DNA from: JBHFEI01 sp041928815 | GTDB taxonomy: Bacteria > Pseudomonadota > Alphaproteobacteria > Rhizobiales > Rhizobiaceae | Direction of reading: 5' to 3' | DNA: 64,000 nucleotides | Assembly: GCF_041928815.1 (NCBI RefSeq) | Contig: NZ_JBHFEI010000002.1 | Coordinates: 124,001 to 188,000, forward strand | Shown here: positions 24,786-34,157 of the stretch, one piece after another | How the letters are laid out: each line of letters starts with the position of its first letter | Numbering within the stretch: position 1 is the first letter of the stretch | Made by a program: the position numbers and the translations under genes | Notes under the pieces: model-generated | Database searches by the model: none | The model's input: the letters and a program-made list of their open reading frames with translations, nothing else | Told to the model about the DNA's origin: nothing

Positions 24786-26063
24786 TCACTGGACGACGGC
24801 CGAGCCGACCGTGTTGGAGACGGACCGGCCGAGCCGTTCGAACTGGCCGCCGTAATTCTCCCGGGTCGTCGGATCGAAGATCAGGATCGGCGTGCTGACC
24901 GCGATGCCGGCGGCGGTGCCGACCGTCTGGGCCGTGCCGAGCGCGATGCCGCCGATCCGCTCGCCGAGCCCGACATCGGAATCGGTGACCGTCTGGCCCG
25001 CGATCAGCCGGTTGCCGAGTAGTTGCACCACTTCCGGGCTTTCGGCGAATTTGCCATGGTTGAGCTGGTCGGCGCCTTTCAGCGCCGTCAGGTCGATCAC
25101 GGTGATGCCTTCCTTCTCGAGGCTGCTGCGATAGGGCTCCTGCGTCGGGTCGATCTGGCCGAGGCGGTCGATATTGCCGGAGATCGTGCGCGAGATCGTC
25201 AGCGCCCGGTCGTCGCGCGAAACGAAGATGGTGAATTTCGGCTTGTCGGCGCCCATGGCGTCGAGCTGCTTCTGGAACACGTCAACGTCGAGGTCGGGCG
25301 AGGCGAGGATGACGTTGCTGATCTTCTTCGCCACCCGGCCGTCGCGGATCGCCATCTGCCGCAGCGCCTCGATCGTCAGCCACGAGCCCATCGAATGGGC
25401 CATGACGGTGATTTCGCCGACGGCCGGGTCGCGGGCCGCGACGCGCAGCAGTTCCTCCAGCGCATCGCGCGAATAGTTGGTGCTTTCCTTGTCGTAATTG
25501 TAGTCGAAGATCGTCGCGCGCGACGGCCAGGTGAAGATCACCGGCGCGACGTCGGCGCGCGAATCATGGACGATCTGGGCGAAGCGGTAGACGGCATCCT
25601 CATACTTGTTGTTGAAGCCGTGCACGAAGATCAGCATGCGGCGGTTTTCCGGCATGTTGCGCTTCACCCAGGCGCGGCTCGCCTCCGGCCGCGTCAGCGG
25701 GGTGATGCTGACGGTCGAGAATTCCTTGGCCGGGTCGGGCGGCAGTTTCTTCGGCCATTGCACCTGGCCGACCTTGCGGTTGGCGTCGGGCGGGATCGAG
25801 ACGACGATCTCGGTCGTCGACACCTCGGTCGCGCGTTCGCCGTTGAAAAGGATGCCGGGCTGCGCCGTGCGCGCACGGGTGGTGGCGACGAGCAGGTCGA
25901 CCTTGGAGGCGCCCTCTGTCGTCGGCCCCGCGACGAGCACGCCGGCGGCCCGTCCGGCGCATCCGCCAAGCGCGAGCCCAAGCACGAGCAGCACGGCGAG
26001 CCGCGTCATGGTCGCCGCCATTCCCCGGGCCGCGGTCGCGGCCCCCATTCCATCGCGCGTCAT
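24786..26063 (-). CDS. DUF900 alpha/beta-hydrolase lipoprotein
   Basis: About 425 aa. A lipoprotein signal with lipobox LGLALGGC lies about 35 residues in. Mature part: DLLVATTRAR, MLIFVHGFNNKYEDAVYRFAQ (oxyanion region), PVIFTWPSRATIFDYNYDKE, and the nucleophile elbow VMAHSMGSW (Ser) of the DUF900 esterase family. It is probably anchored to a membrane facing the periplasm; substrate unknown. The start at 26063 has GGAG 9 nt upstream; a shorter version from 26009 would begin directly at the hydrophobic signal. Confidence 0.75.
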   Translation of the reverse strand: MTRDGMGAATAARGMAATMTRLAVLLVLGLALGGCAGRAAGVLVAGPTTEGASKVDLLVATTRARTAQPGILFNGERATEVSTTEIVVSIPPDANRKVGQVQWPKKLPPDPAKEFSTVSITPLTRPEASRAWVKRNMPENRRMLIFVHGFNNKYEDAVYRFAQIVHDSRADVAPVIFTWPSRATIFDYNYDKESTNYSRDALEELLRVAARDPAVGEITVMAHSMGSWLTIEALRQMAIRDGRVAKKISNVILASPDLDVDVFQKQLDAMGADKPKFTIFVSRDDRALTISRTISGNIDRLGQIDPTQEPYRSSLEKEGITVIDLTALKGADQLNHGKFAESPEVVQLLGNRLIAGQTVTDSDVGLGERIGGIALGTAQTVGTAAGIAVSTPILIFDPTTRENYGGQFERLGRSVSNTVGSAVVQ

Positions 26064-26184
26064 GCCCGATTGCTCCAACCCGTTGTTCCGGCGCGGCACG
26101 AGGCGCCGCGCTGCCTTGCCGTCGCACGGCCCGGTCGAGACTGATGGCAGAAAAGCCGGGCGTCCGACACCCCCTCCGGCATTT

Positions 26185-26304
26185 CCGCTCTCCCCTTTCG
26201 CCATTGCCCGGCACCGGTGCGGCGCCCGCGCCACAGCGGGACGGTGCGGTGGCGAAAGGGGAGAGCGGCCGCATGGCGGATGATTCCCTTTTCATCCGCC
26301 ATGC
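26185..26304. repeat. two nested perfect inverted repeats in a divergent intergenic region
   Basis: Within the 313-nt gap between the hydrolase and dipeptidase genes, a 19-bp arm (26185-26203, CCGCTCTCCCCTTTCGCCA) is perfectly complementary to 26250-26268, with a 46-nt centre that is itself GC-rich. Three bases later a 13-bp arm GCATGGCGGATGA (26271-26283) pairs with TCATCCGCCATGC (26292-26304). No coding frame explains it. A palindromic intergenic element or a structured leader of the dipeptidase mRNA are the options. Confidence 0.7.
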
Positions 26305-26376
26305 TGTAGGTGGCGATATAGCGCGGTCCCGTCTTTCAGACAGGTCCGCCCGACGCCCCGTTCAGGATCGGAATCG

Positions 26377-27426
26377 ATGCAGGCAGTATTCGACGGCCAC
26401 AATGACGTGCTTCACCGGCTCTGGAGCCATGCCCGCGACGGTGGCGACCCGGTGCGCCAGTTCGTCGAAGGCACCGCCGAGGGCCATCTCGACGCGCCGC
26501 GCGCACGCGCCGGCGCCGTCGTTGGCGGGCTTTCGGCGATCTACGTCTCCTCGCCGGACATGCAGCCGCGCATCCCCGACGAGAACGGCCACTACAGGAT
26601 CCCCCTGCCGCGGCCGCTCGACCGGCATGCGGCGCTCGATACGGCGATGGAAATGGCCGCGATCGCGCACCGTCTCGACCGGGCCGGCGCCTGGGCGCTC
26701 TGCCGGTCGACGGGCGAGATCCGCGCGGCGATCAGGAAGGGTGTCTTCGCCGCCGTCCTGCACATCGAGGGGGCGGAGGCGATCGGCGCGGATCTGGCCG
26801 CGCTCGAGGTGTTCCATGCGGCGGGACTGCGCTCCCTCGGCCCGGTGTGGAGCCGGCATACGCTTTTCGGCCACGGCGTGCCCTTCGCCTATCCCGCGGA
26901 TCCGGACATCGGGCCCGGCCTGACGGCGGCGGGCTTCGATCTGGTGCGCACCTGCAACCGGCTCGGCATTGTCGTCGATCTCGCCCATATCAACGAAAAG
27001 GGTTTCTGGGACGTGGCGCGGACCTCGGACCGGCCGCTCGTGCACAGCCACTCCAACGTCCATGCGCTGACCCCCGTCGCGCGCAACCTGACGGACCGCC
27101 AGCTCGACGCCATCCGCGAGAGCCGGGGGATCGTCGGCCTCAACTTCGCCACGACGATGCTGCGCTCCGACGGGCAGGAAAACGCCGCGACGCCCGTCTC
27201 CGACATGGTCCGCCATGTCGACCGTCTGGTCGAGCGGGTCGGGATCGACTGTGTCGGCCTCGGTTCGGATTTCGACGGCGCCACCATTCCCGAGGCGATC
27301 GGCGACGCCGCCGGAACGCAGGTGCTCGTCGCCGCCCTTGCCGATGCCGGCTACGGTTCGGACGACCTGGCGCGGATCTGCCGTGAGAACTGGCTGCGCA
27401 TTCTCGCCGATGCCTGGCACGAGTGA
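26377..27426 (+). CDS. M19-family membrane dipeptidase (renal dipeptidase homologue)
   Basis: A 349-aa zinc peptidase. Metal ligands are visible in order: FDGHND (HxD, residues 6-10), the bridging Glu in LHIEGAEAI, and His in LVHSHSNVHAL; GLGSDFDG is the conserved C-terminal substrate-site motif. Family members cleave dipeptides, including those with D-residues. It has no signal peptide, so it is likely cytoplasmic despite the family name. Confidence 0.88.
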   Translation: MQAVFDGHNDVLHRLWSHARDGGDPVRQFVEGTAEGHLDAPRARAGAVVGGLSAIYVSSPDMQPRIPDENGHYRIPLPRPLDRHAALDTAMEMAAIAHRLDRAGAWALCRSTGEIRAAIRKGVFAAVLHIEGAEAIGADLAALEVFHAAGLRSLGPVWSRHTLFGHGVPFAYPADPDIGPGLTAAGFDLVRTCNRLGIVVDLAHINEKGFWDVARTSDRPLVHSHSNVHALTPVARNLTDRQLDAIRESRGIVGLNFATTMLRSDGQENAATPVSDMVRHVDRLVERVGIDCVGLGSDFDGATIPEAIGDAAGTQVLVAALADAGYGSDDLARICRENWLRILADAWHE

Positions 27427-27507
27427 GCGGCAAGCTATGCGCGGAGTGCAATGGTGCATTGCAAGGTCTTGCCTGTTTTTTAACCGCTGATCCTGTATGA
27501 TCCTCTC

Positions 27508-27625
27508 ATCGAAACGGTCACTCCTCCTCCCAGACCGTTTCGTAACCGCCAGCAACACTCCTCCTCCCGGTTGCTGGCCTGTTTAGAAGCCCGGTGCACC
27601 TCCTCCCGCACCGGGCTTTTGCTTT
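27508..27625 (+). ncRNA. cuckoo/alpha-r14-type sRNA with three anti-Shine-Dalgarno loops
   Basis: Three perfect 9-bp hairpins stand in a row: GAAACGGTC/GACCGTTTC (27511-27541), GCCAGCAAC/GTTGCTGGC (27548-27578) and GCCCGGTGC/GCACCGGGC (27589-27616). The third is followed by TTTTGCTTTT as terminator. Each loop carries the same motif (ACTCCTCCTCCC, ACTCCTCCTCCC, ACCTCCTCCC), complementary to GGAGG ribosome-binding sites. This is the defining pattern of alphaproteobacterial cuckoo/alpha-r14 RNAs (CcsR in Rhodobacter). TATGAT at 27496-27501 is a plausible -10. The rest of the 447-nt gap shows no gene. Confidence 0.85.
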
Positions 27626-27873
27626 TCCGGCGGCATCCCGATCCCGCCGCATCGAGGCCGGTCGCAGGTCAGTCCTGTGTTCTCAGGGATAAAAACGGAA
27701 AAAGGCCGGGCAGAACCCGACCTCTCCTACTCGTCTCGACAGCGGTGCCAGTACATCCGTGGTCACCAGCCGGAAACGAATTCCGTAACCGATGATCAAC
27801 AGATAGAGGGTGATCGTGACGCTTTCAAGACAGAGCGTGCCTTTTCTGTCCGATCGCGCCGGTTTGTCCATCC

Positions 27874-29133
27874 TCAGCGGATCAGGATGGCACGGAAGTC
27901 GTTGACGTTGGTGCCGGTCGGCCCCGTGATGAGCAGGTCTCCGATGCTGTCGAAGGCTGTCCAGGCGTCATTGCCGGCGAGCAGCGCGCGCGCGTCGAGG
28001 CCGGCGCCGCGCAGGCGGGCGACCGTGCCGCCATCGGCAAAGGCGCCGGCATTGTCCTCGGACCCGTCGATGCCGTCGGTATCGGCGGCAAGCGCCTCTA
28101 TGCCGTCGACGCCGTTGATGGCGAGCGCGAAGGCGAGGAGGAATTCGCTGTTGCGACCGCCCTTGCCCCTGGCGCGAAGGGTGACCGTCGTCTCGCCGCC
28201 GGACAGAAGCAGCACCGGCCGGGTGAAGGGCCGGTCACGGTGTGCGATCTCGCGGGCGATCGCGGCATGGACGAGGGCGACGTCGCGCGCTTCGCCCTCG
28301 ATCGCGTCGGAGAGGATCGCCGCCTCGATCCCCTGCCGCCGCGCCTCCGCCGCGGCCGCCTCCAGCGAGACGGAGGCGGAGGCGACGATATGAACCGAAT
28401 GGCCGGCAAGGCGCGGATCGTCCGGAGAAAGCCCGTCCGCCGCCGGCGAGCGGAGATGGGCCATTACCGCGTCCGGCAGCACCATGCCATAGGTCTCGAC
28501 GAAGGCGAGCGCCTCGGCGCGGCTGCCGGCATCGGCCACCGTCGGGCCGGAGGCGACCATCGCCGGATCGTCGCCGGGAATGTCGGAGACGATCAGCGAG
28601 ACGACGCGCGCCGGATGGGCGGCGGCGGCAAGGCGTCCGCCCTTGATCGTCGAGATGTGCTTGCGGATCGTGTTCATCGCCGAGATCGGCGCGCCGGAGG
28701 CGAGCAGCGCCTCGTTGACGGCGATCTCCTCCGCCAACGTGATGGCGCCGGCCGGCGCCGGCAGCAGGGCGGAACCGCCGCCGGAGATCAGCGCGATGAC
28801 GAGATCGTCCGCGGTCAGGCCCCGGACCGCCTCCATCAGCCGGCGCGAGGCGACGAGGCCGGCGGCGTCCGGGACCGGATGGGAGGCCTCGATGATCTCG
28901 ATCCTCCGGCAGGGCGCGCCGAAGCCGTAACGGGTGACGACGACGCCCTCGAGCGGGCCTTCCCAAAGCGATTCCAGCGCGGCGGCCATCTGCGCCGAAC
29001 CCTTGCCGGCGCCGACGACGATGGTGCGGCCCTTCGGCCGTTCGGGCAGGTGCCGGGCGATACCGTCGAGCGGATCGGCGGCGCGCACGGCGGCGTCGAA
29101 GGTGGCGCGAAGAAGGGCTCTCGGATCGGTCAT
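27874..29133 (-). CDS. glycerate 2-kinase (MOFRL family)
   Basis: A 419-aa protein of the bacterial-type glycerate kinase (TtuD/GckA) family: VVGAGKGSAQMAAALE near residue 45, ALISGGGSALLPAPAG, MNTIRKHISTIKGGRLA, and the C-terminal MOFRL motif region LLLSGGETTVTLRARGKGGRNSEFLLA. It makes 2-phosphoglycerate from D-glycerate in the cytoplasm. It is divergent from the sugar ABC operon and shares its upstream region with a GntR-type operator. Start chosen at MTDPRALL; the longer frame lacks a start signal. Confidence 0.88.
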   Translation of the reverse strand: MTDPRALLRATFDAAVRAADPLDGIARHLPERPKGRTIVVGAGKGSAQMAAALESLWEGPLEGVVVTRYGFGAPCRRIEIIEASHPVPDAAGLVASRRLMEAVRGLTADDLVIALISGGGSALLPAPAGAITLAEEIAVNEALLASGAPISAMNTIRKHISTIKGGRLAAAAHPARVVSLIVSDIPGDDPAMVASGPTVADAGSRAEALAFVETYGMVLPDAVMAHLRSPAADGLSPDDPRLAGHSVHIVASASVSLEAAAAEARRQGIEAAILSDAIEGEARDVALVHAAIAREIAHRDRPFTRPVLLLSGGETTVTLRARGKGGRNSEFLLAFALAINGVDGIEALAADTDGIDGSEDNAGAFADGGTVARLRGAGLDARALLAGNDAWTAFDSIGDLLITGPTGTNVNDFRAILIR

Positions 29134-29318
29134 CGGCTGTTCCGCTGGCTGGTGTTGCGACCGTGTCGCGGCGCTGACGGCCGACACTCGATGGCGGGAG
29201 GGAAGAGAATGCGGGCGCTCAGTGCCGCCCGGCGCCTCGGCCGGACGGCTTCGGCGGCGCAACATCGCAAGTCCCTTGTGTCGCGTCAAGAGAAGGGGTA
29301 AGGTTCCCGTCTTGAAGG

Positions 29319-29331
29319 GTTGTCGTACAAC
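29319..29331 (+). promoter_or_regulatory. GntR/FadR-type operator upstream of the sugar ABC operon
   Basis: Perfect palindrome GTTGTCGTACAAC, matching the FadR-subfamily consensus TNGTNNNACNA. An extended copy with the same core lies at 49505-49521 before the liv-lar operon. It lies in the 294-nt divergent gap between glycerate kinase and the ABC binding-protein gene, about 97 nt before the latter. Confidence 0.65.
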
Positions 29332-29427
29332 AGAGGAGCGTTGACGACAGGTCTTCGCAGCCGCCCGCCGCCCGGAGGAACAGGAGCGCGGCAGGCGGAA
29401 GATGTCGTTTCAACGGGAGGATCGAGA

Positions 29428-30510
29428 ATGCAGGACCAGTGGACTTCGACGCGCATGGGAGAAATCAGGCGCCGCACCCTCTTGCTCGGGGCCGCGGCGG
29501 GGCTGGGTATCGCCGCCCTGCCGAAACGCCTTTACGCGCAAGGGGCGCCGACGCTGGTGACCTCGATCCGCTCGCTTTCGAACCCCTATCACGCGGTGTG
29601 GAAATCCGGGGCTGAGGCCTTCGCCACGTCCGTCGGCCTCGAGCATGTCACGCTCGTCTCCGAGGGCAACAGCGAGAAGGGCATCGCCGACATCAAGGCG
29701 ATGCTGGCGAAGACCGGCGGCAACATGGTGCTGAACTCGGATCCGAACGACACGCCCGACGCCCGCCCGATCGTGGAGGCCTGCAAGGCGGCCGGGGCCT
29801 ATGTCGTCACCCAGTGGAACAAGCCGGCCGACCTGCATCCGGTCGATTTCAGTCCGAACTATGTCTCGCACATCGAGTTCGACGGGATCGCCAGCGGCAA
29901 GCAGATCGCCGAGATCCTGTTCAAGACGATCGGCGGTTCGGGCGGCATCATCGCGCTTGGCGGCATGATCTCGACCACGGCGGCGATCGAGCGCAAGAAG
30001 GGGCTCGACGAGGCGCTCGCCGCCCATCCCGACATCAAGCTGCTCGATTTCCAGGTGGCCAACTGGAAATCGACCGAGGCCTTCGACCTCACCTCCAACC
30101 TGCTCACCCGCTTCGGCGACGAGATCAAGGGCATCTGGGCCGCCAATGACGACATGGGCGTCGGCGCGCTGGAGGCGCTGCGCGGCGAGGGGCTGGCCGG
30201 CAAGGTTCCGGTCGTCGGCATCGACGGGATCAAGACGGCGGTCGATGCGGTGCGCAGCGGCGAATTCGCCTGCACCATTACCTCCGACCCCTTCTGGCAG
30301 GGCGGCATGGGGCTGGCGATCGGGCTGGCGGCGCTGCAGAAGAAGTTCGACCCTGCAAGCGAGCCGCCCGAGCACCGCGAGTTCTACGGCAAGGTCGTGA
30401 CGATCGCCAAGGACAATGTCGAGGAGTATTACAAGACCAATGTCGAGGCGCAGCCGAGCGTCGACTGGAACGACCTCTGGGGCCGTGTCGTCGGGCCGAT
30501 CCGCGTCTGA
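29428..30510 (+). CDS. CUT2-family sugar ABC transporter substrate-binding protein (Tat-type signal)
   Basis: A 360-aa ribose-type (Peripla_BP_4) binding protein: TLVTSIRSLSNPYHAVWKSGAEAF at the mature start, later GIWAANDDMGVGALEAL and VVGIDGIKTAVDAV. The leader EIRRRTLLLGAAAGLGIAALP carries adjacent arginines before a hydrophobic core, so export is probably by the Tat pathway. GGGAGG lies 7 nt before the ATG. It heads a permease-ATPase-permease operon. Context suggests a deoxy-sugar or sugar acid substrate, unproven. Confidence 0.85.
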   Translation: MQDQWTSTRMGEIRRRTLLLGAAAGLGIAALPKRLYAQGAPTLVTSIRSLSNPYHAVWKSGAEAFATSVGLEHVTLVSEGNSEKGIADIKAMLAKTGGNMVLNSDPNDTPDARPIVEACKAAGAYVVTQWNKPADLHPVDFSPNYVSHIEFDGIASGKQIAEILFKTIGGSGGIIALGGMISTTAAIERKKGLDEALAAHPDIKLLDFQVANWKSTEAFDLTSNLLTRFGDEIKGIWAANDDMGVGALEALRGEGLAGKVPVVGIDGIKTAVDAVRSGEFACTITSDPFWQGGMGLAIGLAALQKKFDPASEPPEHREFYGKVVTIAKDNVEEYYKTNVEAQPSVDWNDLWGRVVGPIRV

Positions 30511-30636
30511 TCGCGCCACGCCCCTGCCGGCGGCGCCTTGAAGTGCCGCCGGTGCCCCGTCTTTCCCGGAGTATGGTCATTGTCCCTGAATTCTGAAACC
30601 ATGAAGCCCGTTGCCGGAGGGGAACGGGAGGCATCG

Positions 30637-31620
30637 ATGGGTGGGTTTTTCGCGCGCGCGCTTTCGGGCAGGAATGCCGCGCGGCTTCGGGCCTTCGCGC
30701 CGCTGGTGGTGCTGGTCGTGCTCTGCATCCTGATCAGCATCGCCAATCCGAATTTCATCGAGCCGCGCAATCTCGTGCGCATCGCCAATTCCGCCGCGGT
30801 GCCGCTGACGCTCGCCATGGGCATGACCTTCATCATCCTGATGGGCAGCATCGACCTGTCGGTCGAGGGCGCGCTGTCGGTCGCGGCGATGGTGCTGGTG
30901 CTGCTCGCCGCGAACGATGGCAACGGCAACGACTATGGCTGGCTGGCGGTTCTGGCCGCCATCGCCGCGAGCACGGCGATCGGGCTGCTGAACGGCATCG
31001 TGCAGACGGTGCTGCGCATCCCCTCCTTCATGACGACGCTCGGCGTCTGGTTCATCGGTCTCGGCCTCGCCGTCTTCATGCTCGGCGGCTCGGCCGTCCG
31101 GCTGATGGACGGATCGATCCGGGCGCTGGCGCTGGAACGGTTCCTCGGCCTGCCGATCGCCGTCTGGGTGGCGGCCGGCGCCTTCCTCTTCGCGATCGTC
31201 GTCCAGTACCACACCCGCCTCGGCCGCCACATCCTGGCGCTCGGCGGCGGTGAGGACGTGGCCGAGCTTTCCGGCGTCAATCCGCAGCGCGTGCGCATCA
31301 TCGCCTTCGGGCTCGCCGGCTTCTTCTTCGGCATTGCCGGCGTGCTGTCGGCTGCCCAGCTCGGCCAGTCGAACGCGGTCATCGCCGATGGCCGGCTGTT
31401 TGCCGCCGTCACCGCCGTCGTCGTCGGCGGCACGGCACTGACCGGCGGCGAGGGCGGCGTGCTCAACACGCTCGTCGGCGTGCTGATCGTCACCGTGCTC
31501 GCCAACGGCATGGTGCTGCTCGGCATCTCCCCTTACGTCCAGCAGACCGTGCAGGGACTGATGATCATCGCCGCCGTGGCGCTGTCGCTCGACCGTATCC
31601 GCCTGAAAATCGTGAAGTGA
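30637..31620 (+). CDS. CUT2-family sugar ABC transporter permease 1
   Basis: A 327-aa RbsC-type permease with about eight to ten hydrophobic segments; typical motifs are LAMGMTFIILMGSIDLSVEG and AVVVGGTALTGGEGG. ATG 30637 is chosen for the GGGAGG site 5 nt upstream; ATG 30601 has none. Its stop overlaps the downstream ATPase region. Confidence 0.85.
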   Translation: MGGFFARALSGRNAARLRAFAPLVVLVVLCILISIANPNFIEPRNLVRIANSAAVPLTLAMGMTFIILMGSIDLSVEGALSVAAMVLVLLAANDGNGNDYGWLAVLAAIAASTAIGLLNGIVQTVLRIPSFMTTLGVWFIGLGLAVFMLGGSAVRLMDGSIRALALERFLGLPIAVWVAAGAFLFAIVVQYHTRLGRHILALGGGEDVAELSGVNPQRVRIIAFGLAGFFFGIAGVLSAAQLGQSNAVIADGRLFAAVTAVVVGGTALTGGEGGVLNTLVGVLIVTVLANGMVLLGISPYVQQTVQGLMIIAAVALSLDRIRLKIVK

Positions 31621-31625
31621 GCGCC

Positions 31626-33128
31626 ATGCTGTCCGTCCAGGCCATTTCCAAATCCTTCCTCGGCGTTCAGGCCCTGAAGAATGTCAGCGTCGACATCCGC
31701 GAAAACGAGGTCGTCGGCCTGATCGGCGAGAACGGCGCCGGCAAGTCGACGCTGATGCGCACGCTCGCCGGCACGCTCCGGCCCGATTCCGGAACGATGA
31801 CGCTCGACGGCGCGCCGCTGAAGCTGCGCGGCACCCGCGACGCCGCCCGGTACGGCATCGGCATGGTGTTCCAGGAGCAGTCGCTGCTGCTCAATCTCTC
31901 CGTCGCGGAGAACATCTATCTCGGTCAGGAAGACCGGTTCACCCGGCTCGGCGTCGTCAACTGGAAGGCGATGCGCGCCGCCGCCCGCCGCCAGCTCGAC
32001 AAGATCGGCGTCGACATCGACGTGGCGACGCGCACCTCCGAACTGAGCTTCGCCGCCCGCCAGATGGTCGAGCTCGCCAAGGCGCTGACGCTGGAAGAAA
32101 GCGTCTCGCGGCCGCTGGTCATCCTGCTCGACGAGCCGACCTCTGTTCTGACCAGTGCCGACATCGACGTGCTTTTCGGCCGGGTGACGGCGCTGAAGGC
32201 GAGGGCGAGCTTCGTCTTCGTCTCGCACCGGCTCGACGAGGTGCTGCGCATCTCCGACCGGGTCTATACGATGAAGGACGGCGAGGTGGTCGCCGAACAC
32301 CGGGCGGGCGACGTCACCGCGCCGCAACTGCACGAGATCATGGTCGGGCGCGGCCTGCACACGGCCTACTACAAGGAGCCCCGGCAGAAAGCGCCGCGCG
32401 CGGACGTGGTGATCGAGGCGAAGGGCCTCGGGCTGAAGGGCGCCTACCGTCATGTCGATTTCGAGATTCGCGCCGGCGAGGTGGTCGGCATCGCCGGCGT
32501 CGTCGGCTCGGGCCGAGAGGAGATCTCCCGCACGCTCGGTGGCTTCCTGCCGCAGACGGAGGGCACGCTGAAGATCAGGGGCGAGGCGGTGCGGCTTTCC
32601 TCCCCCGGCGACGCGGTCGGGCGGGGCATCGGCTATATCCCGCGCGAGCGGCGCATCGAGGGGCTGGTGATGTTCCTGTCGATCGCGGAGAACATTACGC
32701 TCGCCGACCTGACGCCGGTGATGCGCCGCGGCGCCATCGACTACGGCCTGGAGCGAAAGCTCGCCACCGACTGGATCCGGCGCCTGCGCATCAAGGCGCC
32801 GGGGCCGGACGTCGCCTGCCGCAAGCTGTCCGGCGGCAACCAGCAGAAGGTGGTGCTTGCCCGCTGGATGACCGCCGGCTCGCGCATCCTCGTCCTCGAC
32901 CATCCGACGCGCGGCCTCGATGTCGGCGCCAAGGAGGAGGTCTACGAGCTGGTGCGCGACCTTTCGGACGACGGCGTCGCCATCCTGCTCCTGTCGGACA
33001 CGCTGGAGGAGACGATCGGCCTGTCGCACCGGGTCCTGGTGATGCGCGACGGGGAGATCACCGCGCGCTTCGATGCAAGTCCCGGCAGCAAGCCGGACCA
33101 GGTCGATCTTGTCCGGGCCATGGTGTGA
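31626..33128 (+). CDS. CUT2-family sugar ABC transporter ATPase (two ATPase domains)
   Basis: A 500-aa RbsA/MglA-type protein with tandem nucleotide-binding domains. Domain 1 has an intact Walker A GENGAGKST (near residue 36) and an unusual signature ELSFAARQMVELAKAL. Domain 2 has the degenerate Walker A GVVGSGREE usual in this family and a canonical signature KLSGGNQQKVVLARW. Such asymmetry is normal for CUT2 ATPases. GTG 31617 overlapping the preceding stop is an alternative start. Confidence 0.87.
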   Translation: MLSVQAISKSFLGVQALKNVSVDIRENEVVGLIGENGAGKSTLMRTLAGTLRPDSGTMTLDGAPLKLRGTRDAARYGIGMVFQEQSLLLNLSVAENIYLGQEDRFTRLGVVNWKAMRAAARRQLDKIGVDIDVATRTSELSFAARQMVELAKALTLEESVSRPLVILLDEPTSVLTSADIDVLFGRVTALKARASFVFVSHRLDEVLRISDRVYTMKDGEVVAEHRAGDVTAPQLHEIMVGRGLHTAYYKEPRQKAPRADVVIEAKGLGLKGAYRHVDFEIRAGEVVGIAGVVGSGREEISRTLGGFLPQTEGTLKIRGEAVRLSSPGDAVGRGIGYIPRERRIEGLVMFLSIAENITLADLTPVMRRGAIDYGLERKLATDWIRRLRIKAPGPDVACRKLSGGNQQKVVLARWMTAGSRILVLDHPTRGLDVGAKEEVYELVRDLSDDGVAILLLSDTLEETIGLSHRVLVMRDGEITARFDASPGSKPDQVDLVRAMV

Positions 33129-33138
33129 GGAGGTTTTG

Positions 33139-34098
33139 ATGAACAGGATATCCGAATGGTTCGGCGGCGGCGCGATGCAGGCCGCCATTCCGCCTGCGCT
33201 CCTGGTGGTGCTGATCGTCGTCATCGAGCTGGCGGCGCCGGGCTTCCTCACCGGCGAGACGCTGGCGCTGCTTCTCTCCAATACCGCCGTGCTCTTCATC
33301 CTGGCGACGGGCGTCACCTTCGTCATCCTGATCGGCGGCATCGACCTGTCGATCCAGGCGGTGGCGTCGCTGTCGAGTGTCATCCTGGCCCAGCTTCTCC
33401 CCTCGCTCGGCGTGCTCGCCTTTCCGATCGCGATCGCCGCCGGTCTCGCCTTCGGACTGATGAGCGGCCTCGTCCATGTCCGGCTCCGGGTGCCGTCCTT
33501 CGTCGCGACGCTTGCGACCGGGGGCGTGGTCGCCGGCATCGCGCTCTGGGTCGCGGCCGGGCGGGCGATCACCATCGAGGAGGGCGGGCGCCTCTACACG
33601 GGCTGGATCAACGGCACGGTCCATGGCCTGCCGGTCGTCGTCATCATCGCGGCCGTCGTCGGTCTCGCAAGCTTCCTCGTGCTGCGCTACAGCCGCTTCG
33701 GCCGCCACAGCCTCGCCGTCGGCGCCGGGGAGCCGGCCGCCCTTGCCGCCGGCATCCATGTCGACCGGACGAAGGTCATCGCGTTCGCGATTTCCGGCAC
33801 GCTCGCCGCGATCGCCGGCGTGGTGCTCGCCGCGCGGCTGTCGAGCGGTTCGCCGAGCCTTGCCAACCAGTTGCTGCTGCCGGCCATCGCCGCCGTCATC
33901 GTCGGCGGGACCGCGATCACCGGCGGCCTCGGCGGGGTCGGGCGGACGGCGGTCGGCGCGCTGATCATCTCGATCGTGCGCATCGGCATGACCTTCGTCG
34001 GCGTCAACATCTTCTTCGAAAACGTCGTCTTCGGCGCGGTCCTCATCATCGCCGTCGCCATCACCATCGACCGCAGCAAGATCGCGATCATCAAATGA
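33139..34098 (+). CDS. CUT2-family sugar ABC transporter permease 2
   Basis: A 319-aa RbsC-type permease; motifs LATGVTFVILIGGIDLSIQA and AVIVGGTAITGGLGGVGRT parallel those of permease 1. GAGGAGG lies 5-6 nt before the start, right after the ATPase stop. Two different permeases with one double ATPase is the RhaSTPQ-like layout of rhizobial rhamnose-type importers. Confidence 0.85.
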   Translation: MNRISEWFGGGAMQAAIPPALLVVLIVVIELAAPGFLTGETLALLLSNTAVLFILATGVTFVILIGGIDLSIQAVASLSSVILAQLLPSLGVLAFPIAIAAGLAFGLMSGLVHVRLRVPSFVATLATGGVVAGIALWVAAGRAITIEEGGRLYTGWINGTVHGLPVVVIIAAVVGLASFLVLRYSRFGRHSLAVGAGEPAALAAGIHVDRTKVIAFAISGTLAAIAGVVLAARLSSGSPSLANQLLLPAIAAVIVGGTAITGGLGGVGRTAVGALIISIVRIGMTFVGVNIFFENVVFGAVLIIAVAITIDRSKIAIIK

Positions 34099-34157
34099 GG
34101 ACGGTCTCGGGCGGGACGTTCCGGGGCCGCGGCCTGTCGCTCGGCCCCGGCGCGTCG

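Noticed and set aside
27511..27616. CRISPR array or tandem insertion repeats around the CTCCTCC motifs
   Set aside because: The flanking arms differ from hairpin to hairpin and each forms its own stem; the pattern is a structured RNA.
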